From positions 1 to 46,968 of the forward strand of contig JALEQJ010000016.1 in the NCBI GenBank assembly GCA_022764505.1: a stretch of DNA of 46,968 nt. The letters are read 5' to 3'. Of the stretch, positions 26,250 to 35,694 are shown piece by piece. Both the position numbers and the translations under genes were made by a program. Each line of letters opens with the position of its first letter. Position 1 is the stretch's first letter. The DNA is from Phocaeicola sp. (GTDB lineage: Bacteria; Bacteroidota; Bacteroidia; Bacteroidales; Bacteroidaceae). The notes beneath the pieces were generated by a model. That model was not told the origin of the DNA. It was given only the letters and a program-made list of their open reading frames with translations, and did no database searches.

Positions 26250-26915
26250 TTATTTTATAGAGGCACGTTCTATGTATTTGTCTATTTCCATACCTGCGTA
26301 AGTGTTACCATACTTTTCTTTTACTATATTGTATAGTTCCACAGCTTCTGCATTCTTTCCTTGCTTTTCGTAAAGTTCTCCTGCTTGTATCAAGTAAATA
26401 GGACTCAAAGCGTAGCTATCTGCCTTTTTCGCTGCATCTGTGAGTTTTTTTATAGCATTGTCATAATCTCCGAATTGAGCATATACATTACCCAGAGTAG
26501 CCAATAATGCCGGAGAAATCAAGTCATCTTTACCCTCAAACTTTTCCAAGTATTTCTTTGCTTCTTCGTAGTTACCTAATTGAGCATTACAGATACCTGC
26601 ATAAGCATTGGCTAAGTTTCCTGCCTTAGTACCACTAAATTCACTTGCTATTTTTACAAAACCGAGATACCCTGTGCTATCTCCTTGTAATGCCAACTCA
26701 TATTGGCTATTATTGAAATAATGTTCTCCTTTAAATAAGGCTTCCGAAGCTTGCTTTTCTTTGGGAAGGGCGATAAAATGACGATAGCAAAAATATCCGG
26801 CAATAATCACACACAAAGCTCCAATTGCTATGATAATTTTTTTCTTGTTTTTCAAGAAGAATGCCTCTGTTGGGCTTTGTACTTCTTCTATTACAGTAGG
26901 TTCTTGTTTTTGCAT
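26250..26915 (-). CDS. Membrane-anchored tetratricopeptide protein (YfgM-like architecture)
   Basis: A 221-residue protein with a short cytoplasmic N terminus, a basic stretch (KNKKK), one membrane span (IIIAIGALCVIIAGYFCY, about 28-45), then a TPR domain outside the membrane. TPR-like repeats include AYAGICNAQLGNYEEAKKYL, LATLGNVYAQFGDYDNAIKK and IYLIQAGELYEKQGKNAEAV. The layout matches the YfgM-like group of periplasmic chaperone-associated proteins; equivalence is inference. It lies upstream of ribH with a hairpin in between. Confidence 0.8.
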   Translation of the reverse strand: MQKQEPTVIEEVQSPTEAFFLKNKKKIIIAIGALCVIIAGYFCYRHFIALPKEKQASEALFKGEHYFNNSQYELALQGDSTGYLGFVKIASEFSGTKAGNLANAYAGICNAQLGNYEEAKKYLEKFEGKDDLISPALLATLGNVYAQFGDYDNAIKKLTDAAKKADSYALSPIYLIQAGELYEKQGKNAEAVELYNIVKEKYGNTYAGMEIDKYIERASIK

Positions 26916-26963
26916 ATGAACTGATATGATTTTTGTTTATTATTTTCTGCTTTTAATGAGGGA

Positions 26964-26971
26964 CAAAAATA
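26964..26971 (-). promoter_or_regulatory. -7 element upstream of the membrane TPR gene
   Basis: On the minus strand TATTTTTG fits TAnnTTTG, 48 bases before the start. Confidence 0.4.
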
Positions 26972-27034
26972 GGGTTTTTGCATTTATAAATAAAATTTGC
27001 CTTGCTTTTTTTTATAGCCTGCTTACTTCCTATG

Positions 27035-28147
27035 CTATTTCGGTGCCTTTCTATATAAATACAATCCCACAAGTAGATAGAGGATATTAGGTATCCATAC
27101 AGCGATGATAGGTGGAAGATTACCATTCACAGCAAAAGTAGAAGAAATAGTTTGGAAGAGTATGTAAGAAAAACTCAAAGCCAATCCTATCCCAAGATGC
27201 AATCCCATACCTCCTTTTACTTTCCGAGATGAAAGAGACATACCTATCAACGTTAAGATAAATGCAGCAAAAGACATCGCGATACGTCTATGGTATTCTA
27301 CTTCAAACAGCTCTATATTGGCAAATCCACGTTGTTTTTGATTTTGTATATACTGCCCTAATTGAACACTGGTCATCGTTTCTTGTTGTCCTCTTGTAAT
27401 CAAGAAATCTTGAGGTTCCATATTGATAATCGTGTCCAAGCGCTCCCCTCTTATAATCAATTCTTTTTTTCCTCTTAAATCACGAATCATATAATCCAGA
27501 ATCGTCCACTTATGAATAGTGGTAGTATCATAACTGATACGCTGTGCCGTGAGGTGAGAGACCAATTTATGTCCTTCAAATTTATCCAAAGAAAATCTAT
27601 AGCCTTGCTTTTCTATATCTTCATATCTCTCCATATAGGCGATTACACCTGTATCTACTTCCAGCTGTATATTATCTGCGAAGGTGATGGCTTTCTTTTT
27701 CTTGTATAGTTGTTCAAAATGTAAACGAACCTTACTACCCTTGGGTATTACCTCGCTACTTAATATATAAGACCCCAAAGCTATAATTCCTGCGGAAAGC
27801 ATATAAGGGTACATCATTCTTTTGAAGCTCATACCGGTAGAAAACATGGCTATGATTTCCGAGTTTTCTGCCAGCTTAGAGGTAAAAAAGATTACTGCTA
27901 TAAATACAAATAATGGGCTAAAGAGATTGGCATAATAGGGTATAAAATTAAGATAGTAATCAAAGATAATAGCACCTATAGGAGCTTTATTATTGATGAA
28001 ACTATCTATGTTCTCATTTATATCAAAAACTACAGCTATAGAGATAATAAGTAAGATAGCAAAGATATAAGTACCCAAGAATTTTTTTATGAGGTACTTA
28101 TCTATCTTTTTGAGTGATATTTTTTCTTTGAGAGCTTTCCAATCCAT
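27035..28147 (-). CDS. LptF/LptG-type (YjgP/YjgQ) permease
   Basis: A 370-residue inner-membrane subunit of the lipopolysaccharide export ABC machinery. It has an N-terminal coupling helix and span (FLGTYIFAILLIISIAVVF), two more spans by residue 125, then a large periplasmic beta-jellyroll segment (about 130-270). Three C-terminal spans follow (AMSFAAFILTLIGMSL and on). FSTGMSFKRMM is the conserved cytoplasmic loop that contacts the ATPase LptB. Bacteroidetes usually carry two such permeases at separate loci. I cannot decide between LptF and LptG. It follows tgt by 6 bases, so the two are co-transcribed. Confidence 0.92.
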   Translation of the reverse strand: MDWKALKEKISLKKIDKYLIKKFLGTYIFAILLIISIAVVFDINENIDSFINNKAPIGAIIFDYYLNFIPYYANLFSPLFVFIAVIFFTSKLAENSEIIAMFSTGMSFKRMMYPYMLSAGIIALGSYILSSEVIPKGSKVRLHFEQLYKKKKAITFADNIQLEVDTGVIAYMERYEDIEKQGYRFSLDKFEGHKLVSHLTAQRISYDTTTIHKWTILDYMIRDLRGKKELIIRGERLDTIINMEPQDFLITRGQQETMTSVQLGQYIQNQKQRGFANIELFEVEYHRRIAMSFAAFILTLIGMSLSSRKVKGGMGLHLGIGLALSFSYILFQTISSTFAVNGNLPPIIAVWIPNILYLLVGLYLYRKAPK

Positions 28148-28153
28148 TGCGTA

Positions 28154-29284
28154 CTATAATCTTGTGGTAACACGCTTCACCATCATTTCTTTCCACGAAG
28201 AAAAATCTCCTATTATAATATGCTTTCGTGCTTCTTTCACTAACCATAAATAAAAAGCCAAATTATGGATTGAAGCTATTTGCATAGCTAATAATTCTTG
28301 TGCATGAAACAAATGTCTGAGATAAGCCTTGCTATATATGGTATCTACAAACGAAGCACCATCTACTTCTATCGGAGAGTAATCTTTCTCCCACTTTTTA
28401 TTTTTCATATTGATAATACCATCTTTCGTAAAGAGCATACCATTTCTACCATTACGAGTAGGCATTACACAGTCAAACATATCCACTCCTCTTTCTATAG
28501 ATTCCAATATATTGGCAGGCGTCCCTACTCCCATAAGATAACGCGGTCGGTCTTTAGGAAGAATTTCGTGTACTACTTCTATCATTTCATACATTTTTTC
28601 TACAGGTTCGCCTACAGCCAATCCGCCTATAGCGTTTCCATCTGCATTCTTTGAGGCAATAAACTCTGCCGATTGCTTCCTTAAATCCGGATAGATACAA
28701 CCTTGCACTATTGGGAATAGACTCTGATTGTAGCCATACAAGGGTTCTGTTTCTGCCAATCTATGAATACATCTATCCAACCATCTGTGCGTCATTTCCA
28801 TAGATTTTTTTGCATACTGATAATCGGCAGTTCCAGGTGTACACTCATCAAATGCCATCATAATATCTGCCCCTATAGTGCGCTCTATATCCATAACACG
28901 TTCCGGAGTAAACAGGTGTTTTGAACCATCTATATGAGATCTAAACTCTACTCCCTCCTCTCTCATCTTACGAATACCCGAAAGGGAAAATACCTGAAAG
29001 CCTCCACTATCTGTCAAGATAGGACCATCAAAACCATTGAATTTATGTAATCCACCAGCACCTTGTAGCACGTCCAATCCCGGACGTAAATAAAGATGAT
29101 AGGTATTTCCCAATATGATTTGCGCCTTGATATCTTCTTTTAATTCTGTAAGATGTACACCTTTCACCGATCCTACTGTACCTACAGGCATAAAAATAGG
29201 TGTTTCTATCACGCCATGATCTGTGGTCAGTTGCCCAGCCCTTGCGTTTGTCTTAGGATCTGTATATTGTAATTCAAATTTCAT
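28154..29284 (-). CDS. tgt: tRNA-guanine transglycosylase without the usual zinc cysteines
   Basis: A 376-residue TIM-barrel enzyme exchanging guanine 34 for preQ1 in tRNAs with GUN anticodons. Catalytic and substrate blocks are intact: TPIFMPVGTVGSVKG, LTDSGGFQVFSL, GGLAVGEP, and FDCVMPTRNGRNG with the nucleophile Asp. In the well-studied enzymes a CxCxxC segment plus a later His binds zinc. Here the aligned segment is DGASFVDTIYSKAYLRHL (308-325), with no Cys, while the His in SIHNL (340) remains. The flanking sequence is collinear, so this is substitution and not a frameshift. It may be lineage-typical. Confidence 0.95.
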   Translation of the reverse strand: MKFELQYTDPKTNARAGQLTTDHGVIETPIFMPVGTVGSVKGVHLTELKEDIKAQIILGNTYHLYLRPGLDVLQGAGGLHKFNGFDGPILTDSGGFQVFSLSGIRKMREEGVEFRSHIDGSKHLFTPERVMDIERTIGADIMMAFDECTPGTADYQYAKKSMEMTHRWLDRCIHRLAETEPLYGYNQSLFPIVQGCIYPDLRKQSAEFIASKNADGNAIGGLAVGEPVEKMYEMIEVVHEILPKDRPRYLMGVGTPANILESIERGVDMFDCVMPTRNGRNGMLFTKDGIINMKNKKWEKDYSPIEVDGASFVDTIYSKAYLRHLFHAQELLAMQIASIHNLAFYLWLVKEARKHIIIGDFSSWKEMMVKRVTTRL

Positions 29285-29304
29285 TTTAACTCTTTATTTG
29301 GGTG

Positions 29305-29312
29305 CGAAGATA
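29305..29312 (-). promoter_or_regulatory. tgt-lpt promoter -7 element
   Basis: On the minus strand TATCTTCG deviates from TAnnTTTG at one base and lies 20 bases before the tgt start, just after the Hc1 terminator. Confidence 0.35.
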
Positions 29313-29322
29313 CAACATACTC

Positions 29323-29361
29323 ACAAAAAAGGAGCACAGAATGATGTATTCTGTACTCCTT
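29323..29361 (-). terminator. Terminator of the Hc1-like gene
   Basis: On the minus strand AAGGAGTACAGAAT (29361-29348) pairs with ATTCTGTGCTCCTT (29342-29329) with one wobble and a 5-base loop, followed by TTTTTTG. Confidence 0.85.
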
Positions 29362-29383
29362 ATTCGTTTAAGCCAATAGGTGC

Positions 29384-29560
29384 TTACTTCTTTGAAGCTT
29401 CCAAAGATACTTTACGGAATTCTTTAAGAACTTTTTCCAATTCCAAAGATGCTTTACGAGCACGTGTACCTGCAGCTTTGTTTCCTTTTTCTGCTTGCAA
29501 CTTTGCGTCCAAGACCAAAGCTTGTGTCAATTCTTCAATTTTACCAATTAATGCGTTCAT
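29384..29560 (-). CDS. Histone H1-like (Hc1-type) small basic protein
   Basis: I set the start at the internal Met (MNALIGKIEELTQ), giving 58 residues. The frame extends 31 codons upstream, but that part (to 29653) is Phe-rich and not protein-like for this family. The protein is a short helical, Lys/Arg/Ala-rich chain with the characteristic NKAAGTRARKASLELEK followed by LLKEFRK-like text. This is the Hc1-like group common in Bacteroidetes, thought to bind DNA or RNA nonspecifically. It is a single-gene unit with a strong terminator before tgt. Confidence 0.88.
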   Translation of the reverse strand: MNALIGKIEELTQALVLDAKLQAEKGNKAAGTRARKASLELEKVLKEFRKVSLEASKK

Positions 29561-29802
29561 AAGTCTATGTGTTAAAATGATTTTCAGTTCAAAGTAAAAG
29601 CAAAAAAACGTTCTAAACACATTTTCGGCTAACTTTTTTGCGAAATACTCCAAAAAAGATGAAATTCCCTTTTTTGAGAGGGGAAATCACCTGTTTTATA
29701 CCGTAATCTCTATGTTTATAGCAGATAACTTACGCAATTTTATCCTTCACAAAAGGAGGAGAAAGAGGATTATATTTCTTGGGAAAGAATATGATTATAC
29801 GT

Positions 29803-32640
29803 CTATTTTATCTCCAATTCCTTTCGCAAAAACTGAGGTGTATAGCCTTTGGAAGACAGGGCTACAGTTTCGGGAGTTCCTGCACTCAAAAGTAAACCTC
29901 CTTTCTTACCGCCATCCGGTCCCATATCTATGATATAATCTGCAGTCTTTATCACATCAAGATTATGTTCTATCACTATGATGGTATTTCCTTTGTCTAC
30001 GAGCTTATTCAGCACTTTCAGCAAGGCTTGTATATCTTCAAAATGCAAGCCCGTAGTAGGTTCATCTAATATATAAATAGTTTTTCCCGTATCACGCTTG
30101 GAAAGTTCTGTAGCCAATTTTACACGCTGACTTTCTCCTCCAGAGAGCGTAGTGGAAGGTTGCCCCAATTTTATATAGCCCAATCCTACTTCTTGCAGTA
30201 CTTTTATCTTGTGCAGTATCTGTGGGACGTTTTCAAAAAACTCTACAGCTCTATTTATAGTCATATCCAAGACATCTGCTATGGATTTACCTTTGTAGCG
30301 AACCTCCAAGGTTTCTCTATTATAACGTTTTCCATGGCAACTCTCGCAAGGAACCAGGACATCCGGCAAAAAGTTCATCTCTATTTGTTTATAGCCATTC
30401 CCATTGCAAGTTTCGCAACGTCCACCCGAAACATTGAAAGAAAATCTGCCGGCTTTATAGCCACGAATTTTGGCTTCGGGAAGTTCCACAAAGAGATTTC
30501 TTATATCGGAAAATACCCCTGTATAAGTAGCTGGATTAGAACGTGGCGTACGTCCCAACGGAGATTGATCTACATTTACTACCTTATCTATATATTCCAA
30601 TCCTTCTATGCTTTCGTAAGGCAAAGGATCTTTGAGAGACTGATAAAAATGCTGTGATAAAATAGGTTGTAAAGTTTCGTTTATCAGCGTAGATTTTCCA
30701 CTACCGGATACACCTGTTACACAAACCAAAGTGCCAAGTGGTATAGTAATATCTACGTGCTGGAGGTTATTCCCCGAAGCTCCTTTGAGAGACAGGTATT
30801 GTCCATTCCCGACTCTGCGTACTGTGGGAATTTCAATCTTTTTCTTTCCTGTAAGATAAGCCGCTGTCGTTGTATTCTTTTGGAGCATTTCTTGGGGTGT
30901 ACCGGCAAAAACAACTTCTCCCCCAAATCTGCCTGCACGAGGTCCCATATCTATTATATAGTCGGCTTCCAGCATCATATCCTTATCATGCTCCACTACA
31001 ATAACAGTATTGCCTACATCTCGTAGTTCTTTTAAGGAACGGATCAAACTCAGATTATCTCTTTGATGAAGACCGATACTGGGTTCGTCCAAAATATAAA
31101 GAACATTGACCAACTGTGAGCCTATTTGTGTAGCCAAACGTATTCGTTGGCTCTCTCCACCCGATAGAGAAACTGCAGTTCTATTGAGAGATAAATAATC
31201 TAAACCTACATTGAGCAGAAAATGCAAACGTGTAGCTATCTCTTTCAAAATCTCGGAGGCTATAAGTCGTTGTTTCTCCTCCATACCATCTGCAACCTCC
31301 AATATCCACTGATACAACTCACCGATGTCCATACTTGCCAGTTCAAAGATATTCTTCTCCCCTATTCTGAAGTGCAAGGCTTCTTTGTTCAATCGTGCAC
31401 CTCCACATTCAGGACAAGTTTCTGTCTTGGAAAACTGTTCTGCCCATTTTTGAGCAGTAGCAGACGACTCTTTATCTTGGAGTAGAAGAATATATTTCAC
31501 AACTCCTTCATATTCTACAAAATAATCCGAAGAAGTACGCACCAAATTTGCCTTAATGCGCACTCTTTCATTACTGCCATAAAGTACTTCCTGCAATGCC
31601 TCTTCCGGTAGTTCCTCTATAGGAGTTTTAAGATTTTTCCCATATCCATCTAACAAAGCCTCTATCTGCCAAAAGATCATAAGATTCTTATACTTACCTA
31701 AAGGTAGAATACCTCCATCGTAGATAGACAGACTTCTATCCGGTATTACCTTATCTATATCTATGCTATTGACATATCCTAATCCTTTACAACGTGGACA
31801 TGCTCCTTGCGGTGAATTGAAAGAAAAATTATGAGGTGCCGGCATCTTATAAGATAACCCTGTAGTGGGACACATCAGCCGTTTACTATAGTGTTTTACA
31901 CTCTGGGTATCCGCATCTAAAATCATCAGCAAGCCATCTCCCTGTTTCATTGCAGTGGTAATGCTTTTCTTTAGACGTTCATTATAGCTACCCTTTACGA
32001 CCATTTTGTCTATTACTACCTCTATATCGTGTACCTTATATCTATCTAATCTCATTCCATGCACTATCTCTCTTATTTCTCCATCTATACGCACATGAAG
32101 GTAGCCCTTCTTGATGACATACTCAAAGAGTTCTTGATAATGCCCTTTTCTGGCACGCACCAAAGGAGACAATATATAGATACGTTTACCTGCATACTCG
32201 TTTTCTATAAGAGACAATATCTGTTCTTCTGTATAACGTACCATTTTTTCTCCCGTAAGGTAGGAATACGCAGTACCTGCTCGTGCATACAGCAAGCGTA
32301 AATAATCGTATATTTCTGTGGTAGTACCTACCGTAGAGCGTGGATTTTTATTGGTAGTTTTTTGTTCTATAGAAATAACCGGACTCAATCCCGTAATTTT
32401 ATCTACATCCGGACGCTCCATATTTCCTAAAAAATTGCGAGCATAGGCAGAAAAAGTATCTATATACCTACGTTGTCCTTCTGCAAATAAGGTATCAAAA
32501 GCGAGTGAAGATTTGCCACTACCACTCAAACCCGTAATGACAGTGAGTGTATGGGCGGGAATAGTTACATCTATATTTTTGAGATTGTGTACACGAGCAC
32601 CGTATACTTGTATTTGGTCTTGTTCTTTTTCTTCTGACAT
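29803..32640 (-). CDS. uvrA: Excinuclease ABC subunit A
   Basis: A 945-residue damage-recognition ATPase of nucleotide excision repair, with two ABC modules. The first has Walker [10 protein letters not shown] (37-45) and signature [12 protein letters not shown]. The second has GVSGSGKST and [12 protein letters not shown]. The C-terminal zinc module is complete (CETCNGNGY then CESCHGKRY). The insertion-domain module reads CPTTGLSY then ACPRCKGLG, so one of the four usual Cys is absent. This may be usual in Bacteroidetes. It works with UvrB/UvrC, not in this window, and the UvrD-type helicase at 11159. It is monocistronic with its own promoter. Confidence 0.98.
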   Translation of the reverse strand: MSEEKEQDQIQVYGARVHNLKNIDVTIPAHTLTVITGLSGSGKSSLAFDTLFAEGQRRYIDTFSAYARNFLGNMERPDVDKITGLSPVISIEQKTTNKNPRSTVGTTTEIYDYLRLLYARAGTAYSYLTGEKMVRYTEEQILSLIENEYAGKRIYILSPLVRARKGHYQELFEYVIKKGYLHVRIDGEIREIVHGMRLDRYKVHDIEVVIDKMVVKGSYNERLKKSITTAMKQGDGLLMILDADTQSVKHYSKRLMCPTTGLSYKMPAPHNFSFNSPQGACPRCKGLGYVNSIDIDKVIPDRSLSIYDGGILPLGKYKNLMIFWQIEALLDGYGKNLKTPIEELPEEALQEVLYGSNERVRIKANLVRTSSDYFVEYEGVVKYILLLQDKESSATAQKWAEQFSKTETCPECGGARLNKEALHFRIGEKNIFELASMDIGELYQWILEVADGMEEKQRLIASEILKEIATRLHFLLNVGLDYLSLNRTAVSLSGGESQRIRLATQIGSQLVNVLYILDEPSIGLHQRDNLSLIRSLKELRDVGNTVIVVEHDKDMMLEADYIIDMGPRAGRFGGEVVFAGTPQEMLQKNTTTAAYLTGKKKIEIPTVRRVGNGQYLSLKGASGNNLQHVDITIPLGTLVCVTGVSGSGKSTLINETLQPILSQHFYQSLKDPLPYESIEGLEYIDKVVNVDQSPLGRTPRSNPATYTGVFSDIRNLFVELPEAKIRGYKAGRFSFNVSGGRCETCNGNGYKQIEMNFLPDVLVPCESCHGKRYNRETLEVRYKGKSIADVLDMTINRAVEFFENVPQILHKIKVLQEVGLGYIKLGQPSTTLSGGESQRVKLATELSKRDTGKTIYILDEPTTGLHFEDIQALLKVLNKLVDKGNTIIVIEHNLDVIKTADYIIDMGPDGGKKGGLLLSAGTPETVALSSKGYTPQFLRKELEIK

Positions 32641-32672
32641 AGGAAAAACGTTCTTCGTCTTGAGTAAGAGTG

Positions 32673-32680
32673 CAAAGGTA
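32673..32680 (-). promoter_or_regulatory. uvrA promoter -7 element
   Basis: On the minus strand TACCTTTG fits TAnnTTTG and lies 32 bases before the start. I see no LexA-type operator. Confidence 0.5.
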
Positions 32681-32796
32681 CAGAAAAACTATCTGCTATA
32701 AAAAGATAATTTATGAGGTTGAATAAATGTACTCCAAGCTCTATTAAGAAGTGCAAATAGTCATTTTATTAAAAGGCAACTATGAAAAACACTCGG

Positions 32797-32905
32797 GGAA
32801 CACTGTCGGAAATGAGCGAAAATCCCTGACAAGAAATTCCGCACACGTCCGGAAAAAAATCCGCACCTATTCGGAACAAAGTCCGTACCTGTTCGGAAAA
32901 CAAGA
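32797..32905. repeat. Intergenic 22-bp tandem repeat, CCGCAC...CGGAA type
   Basis: Three adjacent units start at 32839 (CCGCACACGTCCGGAA), 32861 (CCGCACCTATTCGGAA) and 32883 (CCGTACCTGTTCGGAA), each exactly 22 bases apart and ending in an A-rich tail. A degenerate upstream unit has CGGAA at 32807, 43 bases before the next. The repeats lie between the divergent uvrA and glutamate synthase promoters. Period and intergenic location match the AT-type repeats at 3083 and 22841, but the sequence differs. Confidence 0.75.
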
Positions 32906-32965
32906 AGAAATAAGGGGAAAAAGCGTGTATAGCATATCTTAGTACAGCTTCTCTTGTATTTTTCC

Positions 32966-32995
32966 TTGCTGATATTACACTAACATATATCTTTG
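32966..32995 (+). promoter_or_regulatory. Promoter of the gltD-M64-GNAT unit
   Basis: TTG (32966-32968), a 19-base spacer and TATCTTTG (32988-32995) fit the Bacteroidetes pattern exactly, 27 bases before the first start codon. Confidence 0.7.
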
Positions 32996-33021
32996 CAAGG
33001 ATATTCTAAACTGAAAACCGT

Positions 33022-34368
33022 ATGACTGAACAAAAACAAGAACTCATACCTACAGCATTGATTACTCCTATACACCAAGGGTATAGCATAACAGAAGCTG
33101 TAACAGAAGCAAAACGCTGTCTTCAGTGTAAAAATCCTTCATGTAAAAAAGGTTGCCCTATTTCTCACGATATACCACAGTGGATACACGCTATCAGCGT
33201 AGGAAATATAGGAGATGCTGCGCGACTTATTTATGAAAAAAGTAATCTCCCGGCTATGTGTGGGCGGGTCTGCCCTCATGAAAAACAGTGTGAAGGAAAT
33301 TGTATTCTCAATAAGAAAGAAGCACCTATACGAGTGGGAAAATTAGAAAGATTTGTTGCTGAATTTGCCCAACAAGCTTTATTGGATATTCCTACTCCCC
33401 CCTCCGAAAAAAAGGGAAGAGTAGCAGTAGTAGGTGCAGGACCTGCAGGTCTTACAGCAGCAGAAGAACTTGCACTGCGTGGATATGAAGTTGTTTTGTA
33501 CGAAGAACAAGAACTCTTAGGAGGGATTCTTACGTACGGAATACCGGAGTTTAGACTACCTAAAAAATCCGTAATGCACGAATTGGAGCGTATTCACGCT
33601 TTAAATATAGATTTTCGTCCATTGCAAAAAATGGGCAGAGATTTTACTATAGACTCTTTGCGTTCGGAAGGGTACGATGCCATTTTCTTGGGCATTGGTG
33701 CTACAGCTACGAAACGTATGAATTTCCCCGGAGATGACTTAGAGGGGGTAGTGCAATCTGCACATTTTTTACATCAAGCCAATTTATTGGCTATGGGTAA
33801 AATTTCTCTCGAAGAAGTTCCTGTAAAAGCCGGTCAGCACGTTATCGTAATAGGAGGTGGAAATGTAGCCATGGACGGAGCAAGAACTGCACTTCGTATG
33901 GGGGCTAAAGTAACTGTTATGTACAGAAGAACCAATGTAGAAATGCCCGCACTAAAATCTGAGTATGAACAAGCTGTTCAAGAAGGAGTAACTTTCCACT
34001 GGCGTACCCAAGTACGTGCAGCGCAAGGAGAAAATGGAAAGCTGAAAAGTTGCACAGCCGTTTCCGAAGCTGGAGAAGCACAAGTAGATGTAGATGTAAT
34101 CCTCGTAGCTATAGGCTCTGAAGCCGACAAGGAAGCTGTACAATCTACACGAGTATCTACCAATGAGTGGGGCTATATTCAAACCAAAGAAATGCCTTAT
34201 GGTATTACGAATTACGAAGATGTTTTTGCTGCAGGAGATATTGTACATAGCCCGGAAACAGTTGTCCTCGCCATGCGAGAAGCAAAAAAGGTAGCACAAG
34301 ACATAGATCGCTATATCACTGCAAAAAAACTTATAACAGCTGCATCAGCTCCCATTGCTAATGACTAA
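33022..34368 (+). CDS. gltD: NADPH-dependent glutamate synthase small subunit (GltD-like)
   Basis: A 448-residue iron-sulfur flavoprotein. The N-terminal Cys clusters (C33, C36, C41, C45 and C80, C84, C90, C94) fit two 4Fe-4S sites. They are followed by an FAD-binding GAGPAGLTAAEE (about 136-147) and an NADPH-binding GGGNVAMDGA with MYRRT. A second FAD block ends with FAAGDIV. The fold is that of GltD and also of the NfnB/SudA subunit of electron-bifurcating or sulfide dehydrogenase complexes. The usual partner (a ferredoxin reductase-like NfnA, or the large GltB) is not beside it. GltD is therefore the default name and NfnB the main alternative. It heads a unit with two downstream genes. Confidence 0.9.
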   Translation: MTEQKQELIPTALITPIHQGYSITEAVTEAKRCLQCKNPSCKKGCPISHDIPQWIHAISVGNIGDAARLIYEKSNLPAMCGRVCPHEKQCEGNCILNKKEAPIRVGKLERFVAEFAQQALLDIPTPPSEKKGRVAVVGAGPAGLTAAEELALRGYEVVLYEEQELLGGILTYGIPEFRLPKKSVMHELERIHALNIDFRPLQKMGRDFTIDSLRSEGYDAIFLGIGATATKRMNFPGDDLEGVVQSAHFLHQANLLAMGKISLEEVPVKAGQHVIVIGGGNVAMDGARTALRMGAKVTVMYRRTNVEMPALKSEYEQAVQEGVTFHWRTQVRAAQGENGKLKSCTAVSEAGEAQVDVDVILVAIGSEADKEAVQSTRVSTNEWGYIQTKEMPYGITNYEDVFAAGDIVHSPETVVLAMREAKKVAQDIDRYITAKKLITAASAPIAND

Positions 34369-34374
34369 AACTAT

Positions 34375-35694
34375 ATGTATATGCGTTATTTCAAATCTCT
34401 ATTTCTCAGCCTTCCTCTTGTTTATGGTATAGGTATCCAAACTATCTCTGCTCAAAGAGCTGTAGAATACGATCGTTACTTCGTAGACAAAACCATAAGA
34501 GTAGATTACGTATTTTCCGGAGATGAAAAAACATCTCAAATCTGTTTAGATGATCTTTCTGCTTTACCACATTGGGCAGGTAGACGCCATAACTTGAATA
34601 AGCTTCCCATAGCCGGAAATGGACAAATCACTATGACAGACAAAGCTACCGGAGATACCATTTATAGAACTTCATTCTCTACACTGTTCCAAGAATGGCA
34701 AACAGAACCGGAGGCTCAAACTACAGCCCGCGCTTTTGAAAATACTTATCTTCTTCCCTATCCCAAAGAAGCCTCTATGGTAACTGTGGAGTTAAGAAAT
34801 AAGTACCATCAGGTAGTGGCTTCCTATCAGCATGAAATAAACCCATCGGATATTTTAATACACCAAAGAGGGAACACTCATATTTCTGAGCATCGGTATT
34901 TAGTACAAAGCGGTAGTTATCAGAATTGTATAGATGTAGTCATTATGGCAGAAGGCTATACAGAAGCTGAAAAAAGTACTTTTTATCAAGATGCAGAACG
35001 CACCACAAAGGCTTTGTTTGCACACAAACCTTTCTGTGAGATGAAAGACAAATTCAATATCATAGCCGTGTGGACTCCCTCTCAAGACAGCGATGTAAGT
35101 GTTCCGAGAAATGGTGCTTGGAAAAATACAGCGGTAGGTTCTCACTTTGATACTTTTTATTCAGATAGGTATCTTACTACTCGTCAGTTGAAACGTATTC
35201 ACAACTGGTTGGCAGGTATTCCTTACGAACATATTATTATTATTGCCAATACAGAAGTATATGGTGGCGGTGGTATTTACAATGCTTTCACGCTCACAAC
35301 TGCTCATCACAAAGATTTTGAACCTGTAGTAGTACACGAGTTCGGACATAGTTTTGCAGGTTTAGGAGACGAGTATGCCTATAGTGCAGAACCCAGTGCG
35401 CAATATCCCTACGAAATAGAACCTTGGGAACAGAACATCACTACATTGGTGCATTTTGATAGCAAATGGAAAGATATGCTTCCTCCACACACCGCCATAC
35501 CTACTCCTATCAGCAATGACCCTAAAAAAGTCTACACCAAAGTAGGCGTTTACGAAGGCGCAGGATATAGCAAAAAAGGTATTTATCGTCCTGCAGAAGA
35601 TTGTAGAATGAGAACCAATGCGGCACCGGATTTCTGTCCTGTATGCCAAAGAGCTATTCAAAGACTGATTCGTTTTCATATAGAACAGCTATGA
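34375..35694 (+). CDS. Secreted M64-family zinc metallopeptidase
   Basis: A 439-residue protein with a signal peptide (MRYFKSLFLSLPLVYGIG, cleaved near ISA-Q). An N-terminal beta domain (about 28-180) follows, then the peptidase. The active site is HEFGHSFAGLGDEY (321-334): H321 and H325 as zinc ligands, E322 catalytic, and D332 as probable third ligand. This is the M64 family (IgA-peptidase type, as in Clostridium ramosum), widespread in Bacteroidales as exported peptidases. It starts 6 bases after gltD and overlaps the GNAT start by four bases. Start choice between Met1 and Met3 is open. The substrate is unknown. Confidence 0.92.
   Translation: MYMRYFKSLFLSLPLVYGIGIQTISAQRAVEYDRYFVDKTIRVDYVFSGDEKTSQICLDDLSALPHWAGRRHNLNKLPIAGNGQITMTDKATGDTIYRTSFSTLFQEWQTEPEAQTTARAFENTYLLPYPKEASMVTVELRNKYHQVVASYQHEINPSDILIHQRGNTHISEHRYLVQSGSYQNCIDVVIMAEGYTEAEKSTFYQDAERTTKALFAHKPFCEMKDKFNIIAVWTPSQDSDVSVPRNGAWKNTAVGSHFDTFYSDRYLTTRQLKRIHNWLAGIPYEHIIIIANTEVYGGGGIYNAFTLTTAHHKDFEPVVVHEFGHSFAGLGDEYAYSAEPSAQYPYEIEPWEQNITTLVHFDSKWKDMLPPHTAIPTPISNDPKKVYTKVGVYEGAGYSKKGIYRPAEDCRMRTNAAPDFCPVCQRAIQRLIRFHIEQL

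Noticed and set aside
28154-29284. Frameshift in tgt as the cause of the missing cysteines
   Set aside because: The residues before and after the segment align in one frame with the family (MPTRNGRNG before, YSKAYLRHL and SIHNL after) with no length change.
29712-29933. A 73-codon frame on the plus strand between uvrA and the Hc1-like gene
   Set aside because: Half of it overlaps the end of uvrA antisense, and it has no promoter or family; the rest of the gap shows nothing else.
35643-35690. Longer N terminus for the GNAT protein
   Set aside because: These 16 codons lie inside the peptidase gene, and the ATGA-coupled start at 35691 is the better choice.
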